A DNA stretch of 64,000 nt from Streptomyces profundus (GCF_020740535.1 NZ_CP082362.1:5020501-5084500), one strand, 5' to 3'; shown: positions 30,091 through 39,793, counted from the stretch's first letter. Numbers and translations: made by a program. Notes: generated from the letters alone by a model not told the origin.

Positions 30091-30996
30091 TCAGGACCGC
30101 CCCGCCGTGACGGGGGCCGCCTCCTGGCGCGCGGTCTCGGCCGCGTGTCGGGAGCGGCGTCTGGCCAGCGGCAGCGACAGCAGCGAGACCAGGGCGAACA
30201 GCCCGATCGCCAGCAGCACGATGGTCGCCCCCGGCGGCACGTCCGCGTAGTACGACGTGGTGGTGCCCGCCACCGAGACCAGCACGCCGAAGCCGACGGC
30301 CAGCGCCAGCGTCGCCGCGAAACCCCGGCTGACCTGCTGGGCCGCCACCACCGGGATCACCATCAGCGCGCTCACCAGCAGCAGCCCCACCACCCGCATC
30401 GCGACCGTCACCGTGGCGGCGGCCGTGACCGCGAGCAGCAGGTTGAGGGTGCGCACCGGCAGCCCGGTGACCCGTGCGAACTCCTCGTCCTGGCAGACCG
30501 CGAAGAGCTGCCGGCGCAGCCCCAGGCAGACCAGCAGCACCAGCGCCGAGAGGATCATGATCGCCACGATGTCGTCGGGCGAGACCGTGGTCACCGAGCC
30601 CCAGAGGTACGAGGTCAGATTGGCCGTCGAACCATTGGGCGCCAGATTGATGATCATCACACCGCCGGCCATGCCGCCGTAGAAGAGCATGGCCAACGCC
30701 ACATCGCCGCGCGCCCGGCCCGAGGAGCGCAGCAGCTCCATCGCCACCGCGCCGATCGCCGAGACGACCACCGCCATCCACACCGGGTTGGTGCTGAGCA
30801 GAAAGCCCAGCGCGACGCCGGTCAGCGCCACATGCCCGATGCCGTCGCCCATCAGCGCCTGCCGGCGCTGCACCAGATAGATCCCGACCGCGGGCGCGGC
30901 CAGGCCGATCAGCAGCGCGGAGAGCAGCGCGCGTTGCATGAACGGGTAGTCCAGCAGCTCGAACACTCCGGCGCCCGCGAGCGTGGTGGCGGTCAT
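30091..30996 (-). CDS. znuB: Zinc ABC transporter permease ZnuB
   Basis: The 301-residue permease of the ABC-3 family has about eight to nine membrane helices. Typical elements are RALLSALLIGLAAPAVGIYLVQRRQALMGDGIGHVALTGVALGFL and GLLLVSALMVIPVVAAQQVSRGF. The ATG ending at 30996 overlaps the znuC stop. Function as the zinc channel is inferred from the neighbouring zur, znuC and znuA genes. Confidence 0.92.
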   Translation of the reverse strand: MTATTLAGAGVFELLDYPFMQRALLSALLIGLAAPAVGIYLVQRRQALMGDGIGHVALTGVALGFLLSTNPVWMAVVVSAIGAVAMELLRSSGRARGDVALAMLFYGGMAGGVMIINLAPNGSTANLTSYLWGSVTTVSPDDIVAIMILSALVLLVCLGLRRQLFAVCQDEEFARVTGLPVRTLNLLLAVTAAATVTVAMRVVGLLLVSALMVIPVVAAQQVSRGFAATLALAVGFGVLVSVAGTTTSYYADVPPGATIVLLAIGLFALVSLLSLPLARRRSRHAAETARQEAAPVTAGRS

Positions 30997-31763
30997 CACA
31001 GGATGCCCGTCTGAAGCGTCGGCTCGGCGGACGGCTCCAGCTCGTCCGACGGGTGGCAGGCGTGGCTCTCCGGCAGCTGCGCCGGATGCTCGACGGTGCG
31101 CTCCACCAGGCCCTGGGCCAGGATCACCGCGCGGTCGATCAGCGGCGCCAGCGGGCCGAGCTCGTGCAGCACCAGCAGCACGGAGGCGCCTCCCTCGACC
31201 TGTGCGCGCAGGGTGTCGGCGAGCACCCGCTGACTGGCCAGGTCGACGCCGGCCAGTGGCTCGTCCATGATCAGCAGCTCAGGGTCCGCCGTCAGCGCCC
31301 GCGCGATCAGCACCCGCTGGTGCTGCCCGCCGGAGAGCGCGTCCACCGGGTCGGTGGCCCGGTCCGCCAGGCCCACCAGGCCGATCGCGCGGTCCACGGC
31401 CGCGCGGTCGGCCCGGCGCAGCGGGCGCAGCCGCCGCCGGGCGAGACGCCCGGCCGTGACCACCTCCCGCACGGTGGCCGGCACCCCGCCGGCGGCCGTG
31501 GACCGCTGCGGCACATAGCCGATCCTGGCCCAGTCGCCGAACCGCCGCACGGGCGTGCCGAACACGGTGAGCCGGCCGCCGGTCACCGGCACCTGGCCGA
31601 CGGCGGCGCGCACGGCCGTGGACTTCCCCGAGCCGTTGGCCCCGAGCAGCGCCACCACCTCGCCACGCCGCAGGGTCAGGTCCACGCCGCGCAGCACGGG
31701 CCGCCCACCCAGCTCGGCGGTGACCTCGTCGAGAGCTATGACGGGCTCTGCCTCACGCTTCAT
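30996..31763 (-). CDS. znuC: Zinc ABC transporter ATP-binding protein ZnuC
   Basis: The 255-residue ABC ATPase shows Walker A GANGSGKST, the Q loop in YVPQRS, the signature LSGGQHQRVLIARAL, Walker B LLIMDEPLAGVD and the switch histidine in LLVLHELG. A C-terminal tail with HACHP may touch metal. It overlaps znuB and lies 72 bases after znuA. Confidence 0.94.
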   Translation of the reverse strand: MKREAEPVIALDEVTAELGGRPVLRGVDLTLRRGEVVALLGANGSGKSTAVRAAVGQVPVTGGRLTVFGTPVRRFGDWARIGYVPQRSTAAGGVPATVREVVTAGRLARRRLRPLRRADRAAVDRAIGLVGLADRATDPVDALSGGQHQRVLIARALTADPELLIMDEPLAGVDLASQRVLADTLRAQVEGGASVLLVLHELGPLAPLIDRAVILAQGLVERTVEHPAQLPESHACHPSDELEPSAEPTLQTGIL

Positions 31764-31835
31764 GGCCGTCTCCGCTTCCTTGGTTCGGTGGTGCGCCGGT
31801 CTTCGACGCCGGCTGTGGGGAGTGGTCCGCCCCCG

Positions 31836-32921
31836 TCAGGCGGCGCCGAGCGCCTCCCGCAGGGCCGCCAGGTTGTGCCGCATGACCTCCAGGTAGTCAG
31901 CGCCGGGGGAGTCGTCGGTGATTCCCTCGACGGGGTCGAGGACGTCGGTGCGCAGGCCGAGGTCGTCGGCGAGGGTCTGCGCCGTCGTGTCGCTGACCAG
32001 GGTCTCGAAGAAGACGGTGGTCACCCCGTCGTGCTCGGCGATCTCCCGCAGCTCGCGCATCCGCGCCGCGCTGGGCTCGGACTCCGGGTCGAGCCCGGTG
32101 ATCGACTCCTCGTGCAGGCCGTAGCGGGCGGCGAGGTAGCCGAAGGCCTCATGGGTGGTGATGAAGGTGTCGGTCTCGACATCGGCCAGGCCCTCGCTGA
32201 ACTCCTCGTCCAGCGCGTGCAGTTCGGTGACCAGCTCCTGGGTGGCGCGGTCGTAGTCGGCCATGTTGTCCGGATCCGAGTTGGCCAGCGCCGCGCCGAC
32301 GCCCTGGGCGACCTGCGCGTACTTCACCGGATCAAGCCAAACATGGGGGTCACGGCCGTCGATGTCGTGGTCGTGCTCGTGGCTGTGGTCGTGGTCGTCC
32401 TCGTGCTCGTGGGCTTCCTCGTCCCCGTGGGCGTCCTCGTCCTCGTGGGCGCCTTCGTCCTCGTGGGCGTGCCCGTCCTCTTCGTGGGCGCCCTCGTCCT
32501 GGGGCTCGTGGATCTCCAGTGGGGTGAAGGCGCTGGCCTCGGCGATCTGGCCGGTGGCGGACTGCTCGATGGCCTCGTCCACGGCGGGCTGGAGGCCCTT
32601 GAGGTAGACGACCAGCGCGGCATCGGCGACCTCGGCCGTCTGCTGCGGGCTGATGTCGAGGTCGTGCGGCTCGACGCCGGGGCCCGTGAGGGTGGTGACC
32701 GAGACGTGTTCCCCGCCGATCCGCTCGACCAGGAAGGTCATCGGGTAGAAGGACGAGACCACGTTCAGCGGGCCCTCGGACGCGCCGCCGCCACCGTCGT
32801 CGTCACCGCCGCCCCCGTCGTCGAACAGGCCGCAACTGGTCAGGGTCAGCAGCGCCGCGACGGTGAGGGCGGCGGGGGCTATTCGAGCGCGAGAGCGTCG
32901 TCGTCCGGTCATGACAGCCAT
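31836..32921 (-). CDS. znuA: Zinc ABC transporter substrate-binding lipoprotein ZnuA
   Basis: About 361 residues with a lipoprotein signal (RIAPAALTVAALLTLTSC), a Gly/Asp linker, and the ZnuA fold with zinc-ligand histidines in GPGVEPHDLD, DPHVWLDP and ITTHEAFGYLAARYG. Between residues about 145 and 195 a charged loop very rich in His, Asp and Glu (HEDEGAHEDEDAHGD and similar) is the typical zinc-capturing insert. TTG at 32927, ATG at 32921 and ATG at 32912 are possible starts; none has a good ribosome binding site, so a leaderless transcript is possible. Two Zur boxes overlap the start region. Confidence 0.93.
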   Translation of the reverse strand: MAVMTGRRRSRARIAPAALTVAALLTLTSCGLFDDGGGGDDDGGGGASEGPLNVVSSFYPMTFLVERIGGEHVSVTTLTGPGVEPHDLDISPQQTAEVADAALVVYLKGLQPAVDEAIEQSATGQIAEASAFTPLEIHEPQDEGAHEEDGHAHEDEGAHEDEDAHGDEEAHEHEDDHDHSHEHDHDIDGRDPHVWLDPVKYAQVAQGVGAALANSDPDNMADYDRATQELVTELHALDEEFSEGLADVETDTFITTHEAFGYLAARYGLHEESITGLDPESEPSAARMRELREIAEHDGVTTVFFETLVSDTTAQTLADDLGLRTDVLDPVEGITDDSPGADYLEVMRHNLAALREALGAA

Positions 32922-32926
32922 TTTCA
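32912..32926 (-). promoter_or_regulatory. Zur box overlapping the znuA start
   Basis: TGACAGCCATTTTCA agrees at 12 of 15 positions with the actinobacterial Zur box TGAAAATCATTTTCA (compared by eye) and covers the znuA start codons. Confidence 0.6.
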
Positions 32927-32933
32927 AGTTAGA

Positions 32934-32948
32934 TGGAAACGATTGTCA
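32934..32948 (-). promoter_or_regulatory. Second Zur box upstream of znuA
   Basis: TGGAAACGATTGTCA agrees at 11 of 15 positions with the same consensus. Its centre lies 22 bases (two helical turns) from that of the box at 32912-32926, so two Zur dimers could bind the same face of the DNA. Confidence 0.65.
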
Positions 32949-33105
32949 AACGGATCAATAGGGTGAATGACGAGAAACCGCCCGTGACCGGGATCTCCCG
33001 GTGGGGCGACGGTTTCCGTACGGCGATCTGTCCGCCTTTTCGACCACGGTTCCGGCCGTGGTTCCGGCCGGGGCGCGCGCCCGCGGCCGATCTTGGACAA
33101 CCGAT

Positions 33106-33136
33106 TTGCTGCGGCCCCCGCAGGCGCCGGTAACCT
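33106..33136 (+). promoter_or_regulatory. Possible glyS promoter
   Basis: TTGCTG (33106-33111) and TAACCT (33131-33136) are spaced by 19 bases and lie about 40 bases before the glyS start. A direct repeat GGTTCCGGCCG occurs twice near 33045-33067. The znuA-glyS gap 32928-33176 otherwise shows only the Zur box; no T-box features were recognised. Confidence 0.4.
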
Positions 33137-33176
33137 GAGGCAATTCCCTGTCTCCCCTCGTCCTGAAGAGAGCACC

Positions 33177-34559
33177 GTGGCCGCCGACAAGATCGACACT
33201 ATCGTCAGCCTCAGCAAGCGCCGTGGCTTCGTCTATCCCAGCAGTGAGATCTACGGCGGACAGCGCGCCGCCTGGGACTACGGCCCCCTGGGCGTGGAGT
33301 TGAAGGAGAACATCAAGCGCCAGTGGTGGCGGGCCATGGTGACCTCGCGGGACGACGTGGTGGGGATCGACTCCTCGGTCATCCTGGCCACCGAGGTCTG
33401 GGAGGCATCGGGCCATGTGGCCACCTTCACCGATCCGCTCACCGAGTGCACCTCGTGTCACAAGCGGTTCCGGGCCGATCACCTGGAGGAGGCGTACGAG
33501 GCGAAGCACGGGCACCCGCCGGCGCAGGGCCTCGCCGACCTGAACTGCCCGAACTGCGGCAACAAGGGCGCCTTCACCGAGCCCAAGCAGTTCTCGGGGC
33601 TGCTGAGCACACACCTCGGCCCCGCGCAGGACTCGGCCTCGATCGCCTATCTCCGGCCCGAGACCGCCCAGGGCATCTTCACCAACTTCGCCGCCGTGCA
33701 GCAGACCTCGCGCCGCAAGCCGCCCTTCGGCATCGCGCAGATGGGCAAGTCCTTCCGCAACGAGATCACGCCGGGCAACTTCATCTTCCGTACCCGCGAG
33801 TTCGAGCAGATGGAGATGGAGTTCTTCGTCAAGCCGGGTGAGGACGAGGAGTGGCAGATCTACTGGATGGAACAGCGCTGGAACTGGTACCGCGACCTCG
33901 GTCTCTCCGAGGAGAACATGCGCTGGTTCGAGCACCCCAAGGAGAAGCTGTCCCACTACTCCAAGCGGACCGCCGACATCGAGTACCGCTTCCGCTTCGG
34001 CGGCTCCGAGTGGGGTGAGCTGGAGGGCGTCGCCAACCGCACCGACTACGACCTGGGCGCCCACGCCAAGGCGTCGGGGCAGGACCTCAGCTACTTCGAC
34101 CAGGAGGCCGGCGAGCGCTGGACCCCCTTCGTGATCGAGCCGGCCGCCGGCGTGGGCCGCACCATGCTGGCCTTCATGCTCGACTCCTACTGGGAGGACG
34201 AGGCGCCCAACGCCAAGGGCAAGCTGGAGAAGCGGGTCGTCATGCGCTTTGACCCCCGTCTCGCCCCCGTCAAGGTCGCCGTGCTGCCGCTCTCCCGCAA
34301 CCCGCAGCTGTCGCCCAAGGCGAAGGACCTCGCGACGGCCCTCCGTCGGCACTGGAACATCGAGTTCGACGACGCCGGCGCCATCGGCCGCCGCTACCGT
34401 CGTCAGGACGAGATCGGCACGCCGTTCTGTGTCACGGTCGACTTCGACACCCTTGAGGACAACGCGGTCACCGTGCGTGAGCGCGACAGCATGAAGCAGG
34501 AGCGGGTCTCGCTCGACCAGGTGGAGGGCTACCTCGCCTCCCGCCTGATCGGCTGCTGA
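33177..34559 (+). CDS. glyS: Glycine--tRNA ligase (alpha2 type)
   Basis: The 460-residue class II synthetase charges tRNA-Gly. Motif 1 to 3 regions are seen in [49 protein letters not shown] and [18 protein letters not shown]; two CxxC pairs ([18 protein letters not shown]) lie in the insertion; the anticodon-binding domain is C-terminal. The GTG at 33177 follows AAGAGAG. It is divergent from znuA. Confidence 0.95.
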   Translation: MAADKIDTIVSLSKRRGFVYPSSEIYGGQRAAWDYGPLGVELKENIKRQWWRAMVTSRDDVVGIDSSVILATEVWEASGHVATFTDPLTECTSCHKRFRADHLEEAYEAKHGHPPAQGLADLNCPNCGNKGAFTEPKQFSGLLSTHLGPAQDSASIAYLRPETAQGIFTNFAAVQQTSRRKPPFGIAQMGKSFRNEITPGNFIFRTREFEQMEMEFFVKPGEDEEWQIYWMEQRWNWYRDLGLSEENMRWFEHPKEKLSHYSKRTADIEYRFRFGGSEWGELEGVANRTDYDLGAHAKASGQDLSYFDQEAGERWTPFVIEPAAGVGRTMLAFMLDSYWEDEAPNAKGKLEKRVVMRFDPRLAPVKVAVLPLSRNPQLSPKAKDLATALRRHWNIEFDDAGAIGRRYRRQDEIGTPFCVTVDFDTLEDNAVTVRERDSMKQERVSLDQVEGYLASRLIGC

Positions 34560-34579
34560 CCGATCTCCGTCGGACACCG

Positions 34580-34615
34580 GGCCCGGCCCCCCGTGACCCC
34601 ACGGGGGGCCGGGCC
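34580..34615 (+). terminator. Terminator after glyS
   Basis: GGCCCGGCCCCCCGTG and CACGGGGGGCCGGGCC form a perfect 16-bp stem with loop ACCC, 20 bases after the glyS stop. Confidence 0.85.
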
Positions 34616-34675
34616 GCGTCGCGCCGGGGCGCACAATGGGAGACCGGCCGCCACCCCATGACGAAGGAACGCGCG

Positions 34676-35812
34676 ATGGGCAAGACCTTGCAGATCGGCC
34701 CCCACCCGGTGGACCCGCCGGTGGTGTTGGCGCCCATGGCCGGGATCACCAACGCCCCGTTCCGCACGCTCTGCCGCGAGTTCTCCGGCGGGCGCGGCCT
34801 CTTCGTCAGCGAGATGATCACCACCAGGGCGCTGGTGGAGCGCAACGCCAAGACCATGCGCCTGGTGCACTTCGACGAGCGGGAGAAGCCGCGCTCCATC
34901 CAGCTCTACGGGGTGGACCCGGAGACGGTCGGCCGCGCCGTCCGCATGATCGCCGACGAGGACCTCGCCGACCATATCGACCTCAACTTCGGCTGCCCCG
35001 TCCCCAAGGTGACGCGCAGGGGCGGCGGTTCGGCGCTGCCCTACAAGCGGCCCCTGCTGCGCGCCATCCTGCGCGACGCCGTGCGCAACGCGGGCGGCCT
35101 GCCGGTCACCATGAAGATGCGCAAGGGCATCGACGACGACCATCTGACCTATCTGGACGCCGGCCGGATCGCCGTGGACGAGGGCGTCACCGCCATCGCA
35201 CTGCACGGCCGCACCGCCGCCCAGCACTACGGCGGCGAGGCCGACTGGTCGGCGATCGCCCGCCTCAAGGAGGCCGTCCCCGAGATCCCGGTGCTCGGCA
35301 ACGGCGACATCTGGTCGGCCGATGACGCGCTGCGGATGGTCCGCGAGACCGGCTGCGACGGGGTGGTCGTCGGACGCGGCTGCCTGGGCCGGCCCTGGCT
35401 CTTCGCCGACCTGGTCGCAGCCTTCGACGGCAAGGGCCGGGACGCCTACACCCGGCCCTCGTTCCGCGAGGTCGCCGAGGTGATGCTGCGGCACGCCCGG
35501 CTGCTGGGCGAGTGGCAGGAGGACGAGGCCAGGGGCGTGATCGACTTCCGTAAGCACGTCGCCTGGTACACCAAGGGCTTCACGGTCGGCTCGGACGCCC
35601 GCCGGGCCCTGGCCACGGCCGGCTCGCTGGACGAACTGGCCGCGCTGCTGGACGGGTTGGACCTCGACCAGCCCTGGCCCACCGGCGCGGACGGGCCCCG
35701 TGGCCGCACCTCGGGCCGCAACCGCGTCGTCCTCCCCGACGGCTGGCTCGACGACCCCGACACGGCGGCCCACATCGGCGCCGACGCCGAACTCGCCACC
35801 TCCGGTGGTTAG
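34676..35812 (+). CDS. dusB: tRNA-dihydrouridine synthase DusB-like
   Basis: The 378-residue FMN enzyme reduces uridine in tRNA. APMAGITNAPFRTLCREF binds FMN, HIDLNFGCPVPKVTRRGGGSALPYKRP contains the catalytic cysteine, and ALHGRTAAQHYGGEADW and NGDIWSADDALRMV ... GRGCLGRPWLF complete the barrel. The ATG at 34676 was chosen over 34658 because GAAGGAA lies 6 bases upstream of it. Confidence 0.94.
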   Translation: MGKTLQIGPHPVDPPVVLAPMAGITNAPFRTLCREFSGGRGLFVSEMITTRALVERNAKTMRLVHFDEREKPRSIQLYGVDPETVGRAVRMIADEDLADHIDLNFGCPVPKVTRRGGGSALPYKRPLLRAILRDAVRNAGGLPVTMKMRKGIDDDHLTYLDAGRIAVDEGVTAIALHGRTAAQHYGGEADWSAIARLKEAVPEIPVLGNGDIWSADDALRMVRETGCDGVVVGRGCLGRPWLFADLVAAFDGKGRDAYTRPSFREVAEVMLRHARLLGEWQEDEARGVIDFRKHVAWYTKGFTVGSDARRALATAGSLDELAALLDGLDLDQPWPTGADGPRGRTSGRNRVVLPDGWLDDPDTAAHIGADAELATSGG

Positions 35813-35818
35813 TTCACG

Positions 35819-36436
35819 ATGACGCCGCAGACGCCCCCCGCGCGGCAGATCCGCGCGGCGCACACCCCCGACACCCTCACCGTCTACCAGGCGTACCCGC
35901 CGTCGATCGGCCGGCCGGCGGCGCGCGACGGACGCTTCCCCGCGAGCTGGAAGCGCGAGCGGATGACCTGGATCAAGCCGTCCTTCCTGTGGATGATGTA
36001 CCGCTGCGGCTGGGGCGCGAAGCAGGGCCAGGAGACCGTCCTCGCCGTCGAGATCAGCCGCGCCGGCTTCGCCTGGGCGTTGCGCCACGCCTGCCTCTCC
36101 CACCACGACCGGGCCGTCCACGCCGACCACGACGCCTGGCGGCGCGCGCTGCGCGCGGCCCCGACCCGCGTCCAGTGGGACCCCGAACGCGACCTGCTGC
36201 TCCGCCCGTTGCCCTACCGTTCCCTGCAACTCGGGCTCTCCGGCGAGGCGGTGGCCCGCTATGCCGACGAGTGGATCGTCGCCATCGAGGACATCACCCC
36301 GCTGGCCCACCGCGTCCACGGCCTCGTGCGGGACGGCGACCTCGACGCCGCGCGGGGCCTGCTGCCCGCCGAACCCCCCTGTCCCGTCGACGAGTCGGAC
36401 CTGGCGCACCTGCTGCCGAGCCGGGGCGAGTCCTAG
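35819..36436 (+). CDS. DUF4291 family protein
   Basis: The 205-residue protein shows the DUF4291 pattern: RQIRAAHTPDTLTVYQAYPPSIG, MTWIKPSFLWMMYRCGWGAKQGQETVLAVEI and VQWDPERDLLLRPLPYRSLQLGL. No catalytic function is known. It starts 6 bases after the dusB stop, so it is probably cotranscribed. Its TAG stop shares the tetranucleotide CTAG with the stop of the convergent glycogen-debranching gene. Confidence 0.9.
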   Translation: MTPQTPPARQIRAAHTPDTLTVYQAYPPSIGRPAARDGRFPASWKRERMTWIKPSFLWMMYRCGWGAKQGQETVLAVEISRAGFAWALRHACLSHHDRAVHADHDAWRRALRAAPTRVQWDPERDLLLRPLPYRSLQLGLSGEAVARYADEWIVAIEDITPLAHRVHGLVRDGDLDAARGLLPAEPPCPVDESDLAHLLPSRGES

Positions 36437-38358
36437 GACACGCCGCCTTCGAGGGCCTCCAGCAGGGCGAACGGGGCAGCCGCCGCCCAGGCCTGGGGCG
36501 AGCAGGCGTGCGGGTAGGGGACGGGCGCCGGGTGTTCGTCGCGGCCGTAGCCGGTGATGACCTCCGGCATCCGGTAGTCGTTGGCCGCCGCCAGCGCCAG
36601 CAGCCCGCCGGCCAGCTTCCCGGCCCGCTCGTGCTGGCCGCAGCGGGCCAGGCCGAGCGCGGCGATGGCGCTGTCATGCGGCCAGACGCCGCCCCGGTGG
36701 TAGGAGAGCGGATGGTAGGCGTCCTGCCCGGCGGCCACCGTGCGGATGCCCCAGCCGGAGAAGAACGCCGGCTCCAGCAGCCGGGCCGCGACGGCGTCCG
36801 CGCGTTCGGCGTCCAGGATGCCCGTCCACAGCAGCTGCCCGGCGTCCGAGCCGAGCGTCTCGACGCGACGGCCCTCGCCGTCCAACGCCAGGGCGGGGAA
36901 CCGCTGTTCTGGCAGCCAGAAGTCGGCGAGGAAGCGGGCGCGCAGCGCGTCGGCCGAGGCGGTGAGCCGGTCCGCGTACTCCGGGTCCGCCCAGACGCCA
37001 CGGGCCAGCTCGGCCGCGCGGGTGAGCGCCGCGTAGGCGTAGCCCTGGGCGACGCCGGCCACGATGGTGCCCCTGGCCGGCGAGCCGTCGGGGAAGCAGA
37101 TGGCGCCCGGGGAGTCCTTCCAGCTCTGGTTGGCCAGGCCGCCCTCGTCGGCGCGGTAGCGGAGATAGCCGTGTTCGCCCAGGCCGCCGTGGTCGAACAT
37201 CCAGGAGACCGCGGCCCGCGCCTCGCGCTCCAGGCGGTGGGCCAGCTTGTCGTCCCTGGTGCGTTCGGCGTGTTCGCCCAGCAGCACCAGGAAGAGCGGG
37301 GTGCTGTCCACCGCGCCGAAGTACCGCCCGTAGGGGACCTGTCCGAAGTGCGCCAGCTCCCCGTGGCGCACCTCGTGGACGATCTTCCCCGGCTGGGCGA
37401 TACGTTCCGGCTCCTCCTCGGTCGCCTGGGTGGCGGCCAGCGCCAGCAGCGTGTCACGGGCCAGTTCCGGGTGGGTGGAGAGCGCGAAGAGCGAGGTGAT
37501 CAGCGCGTGCCGGCCCAACAGCGTGAGGAACCACGGGACTCCGGCGGCCGGCACCCGCAGCGTCTCGCCCTCGGCGCCCGCGACCGGCAGCAGCAGCGAG
37601 GCGAGGTCGGCGTGCCCCTGTGCGCAGGCCCGCGTCAACTCCGGCAGGTCCGTGGCGAACCGGGGCGCCGGCCGCCGCTCGCCCGGCTGCCGCTCGGCCG
37701 CCTGGTCGCGCGCGCCATGGGGATGGGCCACCACCCGCAGCTCCAGCGTCCGTTCGCCGTGCGGCGGCAACTCCACGCGCCAGCACAGCCGTCGGGCGCC
37801 GCTGCCGGTCTCCTCGACGGCGTCGGGCGCCGGCTCGGCGGTGATCACCGTCCGGGAGTGCCACTCCCGCCGGCGGTAGCCGAACTCCACGCCGTCGGGC
37901 AGCGCCTGGCGGGTCCGCACGGCGTGCGGCTTCTGATACCAGCGGTGGTCGTCACGCAGTTCGAACTGGTCGGCGAAGTCGGCGTCCACGGTGATCGCCA
38001 CCAGCGCGGTGACCGGCTGGGCCGCGTTCCCGTTGATCCGGATCCGCTCCGTCAACTGGCCCTCGCTCAGAGTCTGTTCGCGGAAGAGGGTGAGCGCGGG
38101 GGAGTCCGTCCTGCCGCCCGGCGGGGTGAGCACCGCGCTGGCGCTGGCCGGGTTCGGGCCGCGCGGCCCACCGGCCGTGGGGACCAGCACGGTCGGCGTG
38201 CCGCCGTCCACGGTGAGCTGCCAGCGGCTGAGGTGCCTGGCGTCGCGGGCGAACAGTCCGTCGGGGCTGCTGCCCCGCTCGCCGGTGATGTCACCGCCCT
38301 CGCCCACGGCCGCGAACGTGCCGTCCTGGACGAGTAGACAGTGGTGCGTCGGGATCAC
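36433..38358 (-). CDS. Glycogen debranching-type amylo-alpha-1,6-glucosidase
   Basis: The 641-residue protein has an N-terminal beta-rich glycogen-debranching domain (residues about 1-220, with GDITGERGSSPDGLFARDARHLSRWQL) and an (alpha/alpha)6-barrel glucosidase domain in the C-terminal half (FGQVPYGRYFGAVDSTPLFLVLL, WKDSPGAICFPDG, YHRGGVWPHDSAIAALGL). It probably hydrolyses alpha-glucan branches or related oligosaccharides. The GTG at 38358 is preceded by AAGGAG. It lies 37 bases downstream of a second barrel glycosidase in the same direction. Confidence 0.9.
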   Translation of the reverse strand: MIPTHHCLLVQDGTFAAVGEGGDITGERGSSPDGLFARDARHLSRWQLTVDGGTPTVLVPTAGGPRGPNPASASAVLTPPGGRTDSPALTLFREQTLSEGQLTERIRINGNAAQPVTALVAITVDADFADQFELRDDHRWYQKPHAVRTRQALPDGVEFGYRRREWHSRTVITAEPAPDAVEETGSGARRLCWRVELPPHGERTLELRVVAHPHGARDQAAERQPGERRPAPRFATDLPELTRACAQGHADLASLLLPVAGAEGETLRVPAAGVPWFLTLLGRHALITSLFALSTHPELARDTLLALAATQATEEEPERIAQPGKIVHEVRHGELAHFGQVPYGRYFGAVDSTPLFLVLLGEHAERTRDDKLAHRLEREARAAVSWMFDHGGLGEHGYLRYRADEGGLANQSWKDSPGAICFPDGSPARGTIVAGVAQGYAYAALTRAAELARGVWADPEYADRLTASADALRARFLADFWLPEQRFPALALDGEGRRVETLGSDAGQLLWTGILDAERADAVAARLLEPAFFSGWGIRTVAAGQDAYHPLSYHRGGVWPHDSAIAALGLARCGQHERAGKLAGGLLALAAANDYRMPEVITGYGRDEHPAPVPYPHACSPQAWAAAAPFALLEALEGGVS

Positions 38359-38395
38359 CGCGACTCCTTCTATGAACTTGGGATGGGTGGTGGCG

Positions 38396-39793
38396 TCAGT
38401 CGGACGGGACGGGGACGAGCCGCTCCCGGTGCCGACGCTCGATGCCCGACCCGCTCGCCGGCGCGGGCGGGTCGGCCAGCAGATCGATGGTGACGGCGGC
38501 GGTCCAGCTGAAGTCCCGGGTGCCGCGGGCCTCGCCCGAGGCCGGGTCCACATACTCCGCATAGCCCGAACTCGCCGCCGATGAGACGAGGTTGGCGCGC
38601 AGCGCGTTGGCCAGCAGCAGCTCGCCATGGCGTCGAAGACCGCGCTCGATCAGCCAGTTCACGTTGAACCAGGCCGGCCCGCGCCAGTAGCGGGCCGGGT
38701 CGAACGAGGCGCCCGTCAGGTCGTAGCTGGGCACCATCCTGGTGGTGTGGCCGAGCCCGAAGCGCGGCCCGCGCGCGGTGGCCACCAGCGCCCGCACCGT
38801 CTCGTCAGGCAGCCCCGGCAGGATCAGCGGCAGCAGACCGGCCGCGCTGTACTCGTGGATGGCCTCGCCGGCGATCACGTCCTGGCTGAGGAAGAGGCCG
38901 GCCTCGTCGTCCCAGAGCCGCTTCACCAGCGCGGTGGTCAGCTCCTCGGCCCGGACCAGATGATCGCTCGGGTCCCGGCCGAGCGCGCCGGCGATCGCGG
39001 CCAGCGCGTGCTCCGACATCGCCAGCAGCGCGTTGACGCCCGGATCCTCCACGGCGAACCGGTGGCAGCGGCTCCCGTCGTGGTAGCCGTGGTCGCGGTA
39101 GTTCTCCGCCAGCCGGACATACCGCCCGTAGTCGAGATCGGTGGGGCGGTCGGCCGGACAGCTGTGGTCCAGATCGGCGCGGTGGAACGTTTCGCTGCCG
39201 ACCGGCTCGATCCGCGACAGCGGCGCGTCCCAGCACGGGCTGTTGTCCATCCCCGACTCCCAGGGGTGGACGATCGACGCCAGCCCCTGCCCGCCCAGAT
39301 CCCTCGCCTCGGTGAGATACCGCTGCCAGGCCACCAGCCGCGGGTAGACCCGCCGTAGGAACCCCCGCCTGGCGGAGGTGGCCGGATCGGCGCGGTGCGT
39401 CAGCCAGGCCGCCAGCGCGTGCACCGGCGGCTGCACCAGTCCTGAGGTCTCCACCTCGCGCGGCGCCCCGGCCGCGCCGCCGGCCGTCGACGAGCGCCAG
39501 AAGTCCGGGCTGGGGAAGTACGCCGTCAGGGGAACGGACGGGTTGAACACGATGTGCGGCACCCGGCCGTCGTCCCACTGCGCGTCCAGCAGCGTCTCCA
39601 GCTCGCGCTGCGCGCGCAGCGGCCAGAGGTGGCGCAGGCCGATGGCGATGAACGCCGAGTCCCAGCTCCACTGGTGCGGGTAGAGGGAGCGGGAGGGGAC
39701 GGTGGAGGCCCCGGCCCAGTTCCCCGTGAGCACGCGGCGCGCTTCGTTGTATGCGGTTGAGTGCGGGCTGGTGGACTGATCAGCGCGATCCAC
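38396..39793 (-). CDS. MGH1/GH63-like (alpha/alpha)6 glycoside hydrolase
   Basis: The 465-residue protein resembles mannosylglycerate hydrolase MGH1-type and GH63 glucosidases: LYPHQWSWDSAFIAIGLRHL, IVHPWESGMDNSPCWD, FDPARYWRGPAWFNVNWLI and ARGTRDFSWTAAVTIDL are the conserved blocks with acidic residues. No signal peptide, so the substrate is cytosolic. The GTG at 39793 has GGAG 5 bases upstream. It shares a 167-base regulatory region with the divergent ROK repressor. Confidence 0.88.
   Translation of the reverse strand: MDRADQSTSPHSTAYNEARRVLTGNWAGASTVPSRSLYPHQWSWDSAFIAIGLRHLWPLRAQRELETLLDAQWDDGRVPHIVFNPSVPLTAYFPSPDFWRSSTAGGAAGAPREVETSGLVQPPVHALAAWLTHRADPATSARRGFLRRVYPRLVAWQRYLTEARDLGGQGLASIVHPWESGMDNSPCWDAPLSRIEPVGSETFHRADLDHSCPADRPTDLDYGRYVRLAENYRDHGYHDGSRCHRFAVEDPGVNALLAMSEHALAAIAGALGRDPSDHLVRAEELTTALVKRLWDDEAGLFLSQDVIAGEAIHEYSAAGLLPLILPGLPDETVRALVATARGPRFGLGHTTRMVPSYDLTGASFDPARYWRGPAWFNVNWLIERGLRRHGELLLANALRANLVSSAASSGYAEYVDPASGEARGTRDFSWTAAVTIDLLADPPAPASGSGIERRHRERLVPVPSD

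Noticed and set aside
32928..33176. Possible T-box leader before glyS
   Set aside because: The gap is short and no T-box sequence or specifier loop was seen.
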